Of a stretch of 64,000 nt of DNA, positions 63,820 to 64,000 are shown in pieces. Both the position numbers and the translations under genes were made by a program. Below the pieces are notes generated by a model, which ran no database searches, was not told the DNA's origin, and saw nothing but the letters and a program-made list of their open reading frames with translations. Every line of letters starts with the position of its first letter. Positions within the stretch are counted from its first letter, which is position 1. The DNA is taken from positions 48,505,724-48,569,723 of the forward strand of contig NC_087068.1 of assembly GCF_963678635.1 (NCBI RefSeq). Direction: 5' to 3'. The stretch is from Symsagittifera roscoffensis. Lineage: Eukaryota > Xenacoelomorpha > Acoela > Convolutidae.

Positions 63820-64000
63820 ATAAGCTAGTCAACAGGCAGTTGTAAAAGTGTCAATGAACGCAAGGAAACAGAAAATACTGACTTCCTTTCAAAACTTCGA
63901 ATTTAAAAAAAAATCAGCTCTAAAAGCTATTCGAATTTCGGGAACATTTTGTTTTCGACCCTTTTTTGATCCCAAAAAAACCCATTTAAGATAAATGGGT
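63820..64000 (-). repeat. Linked intronic repeat family copy, cut by window edge
   Basis: GTCAACAGGCAGTTGTAAAA, GTGTCAATGAACGCAAGGAA and AACTTCGAATTTAAAAAAAA repeat the family start. It lies upstream of the first visible UBR5 exon and continues past base 64000. Confidence 0.6.

Overview
This is an AT-rich nuclear window from an animal, most likely an invertebrate. The grounds are one large intron-rich gene for a metazoan-type HECT ubiquitin ligase, dense decayed Ty3/gypsy, Ty1/copia and LINE elements, tRNA-derived SINEs and small TIR elements. I could not fix the phylum from sequence alone. One 200-base run of N (3136-3335) marks an assembly gap.

The right 25 kb (39.0-63.4 kb) is a single minus-strand gene, UBR5 (EDD/hyd family, an N-degron E3 ligase). 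I could place 22 coding exons, all joined in phase (8562 bases; 2853 residues plus stop). They run from the RCC1-like N-terminal half, through the UBR zinc box, long acidic and Ser-rich linkers and the MLLE (PABC) domain, to a complete C-terminal HECT domain with its catalytic Cys. The 5' exons lie beyond base 64000. The introns carry tRNA-derived SINEs (A/B boxes on the gene's own strand), a second linked repeat family, two hAT-type elements on either side of one HECT-region exon, and an 84-bp tandem duplication across a splice donor.

The left 39 kb has no intact gene that I can support. From left to right it holds a 240-bp tandem duplication; the N gap with a C-type-lectin exon fragment beside it; a small TIR element; a decayed Ty3/gypsy element on the minus strand (about 5.6-11 kb); an unidentified decayed coding stretch (12.6-13.2 kb); and a decayed Ty1/copia element (13.9-17.3 kb). 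Next comes a mosaic of repeated copia-derived blocks (17.2-27.8 kb), then a decayed LINE on the minus strand (27.8-29.4 kb) with a minisatellite in the middle. After more copia-derived sequence (29.8-30.3 kb) there is a cluster of TIR elements and a foldback element (31.2-36.7 kb). A two-exon C-type-lectin-like gene or gene relic (34.4-35.2 kb, minus) lies inside that cluster.

No operon, CRISPR array, phage or bacterial feature is present. UBR5 is the only gene supported with high confidence. The most unusual observations are the splice-donor duplication, a probable GC-AG intron, and the transposon content of the UBR5 introns.
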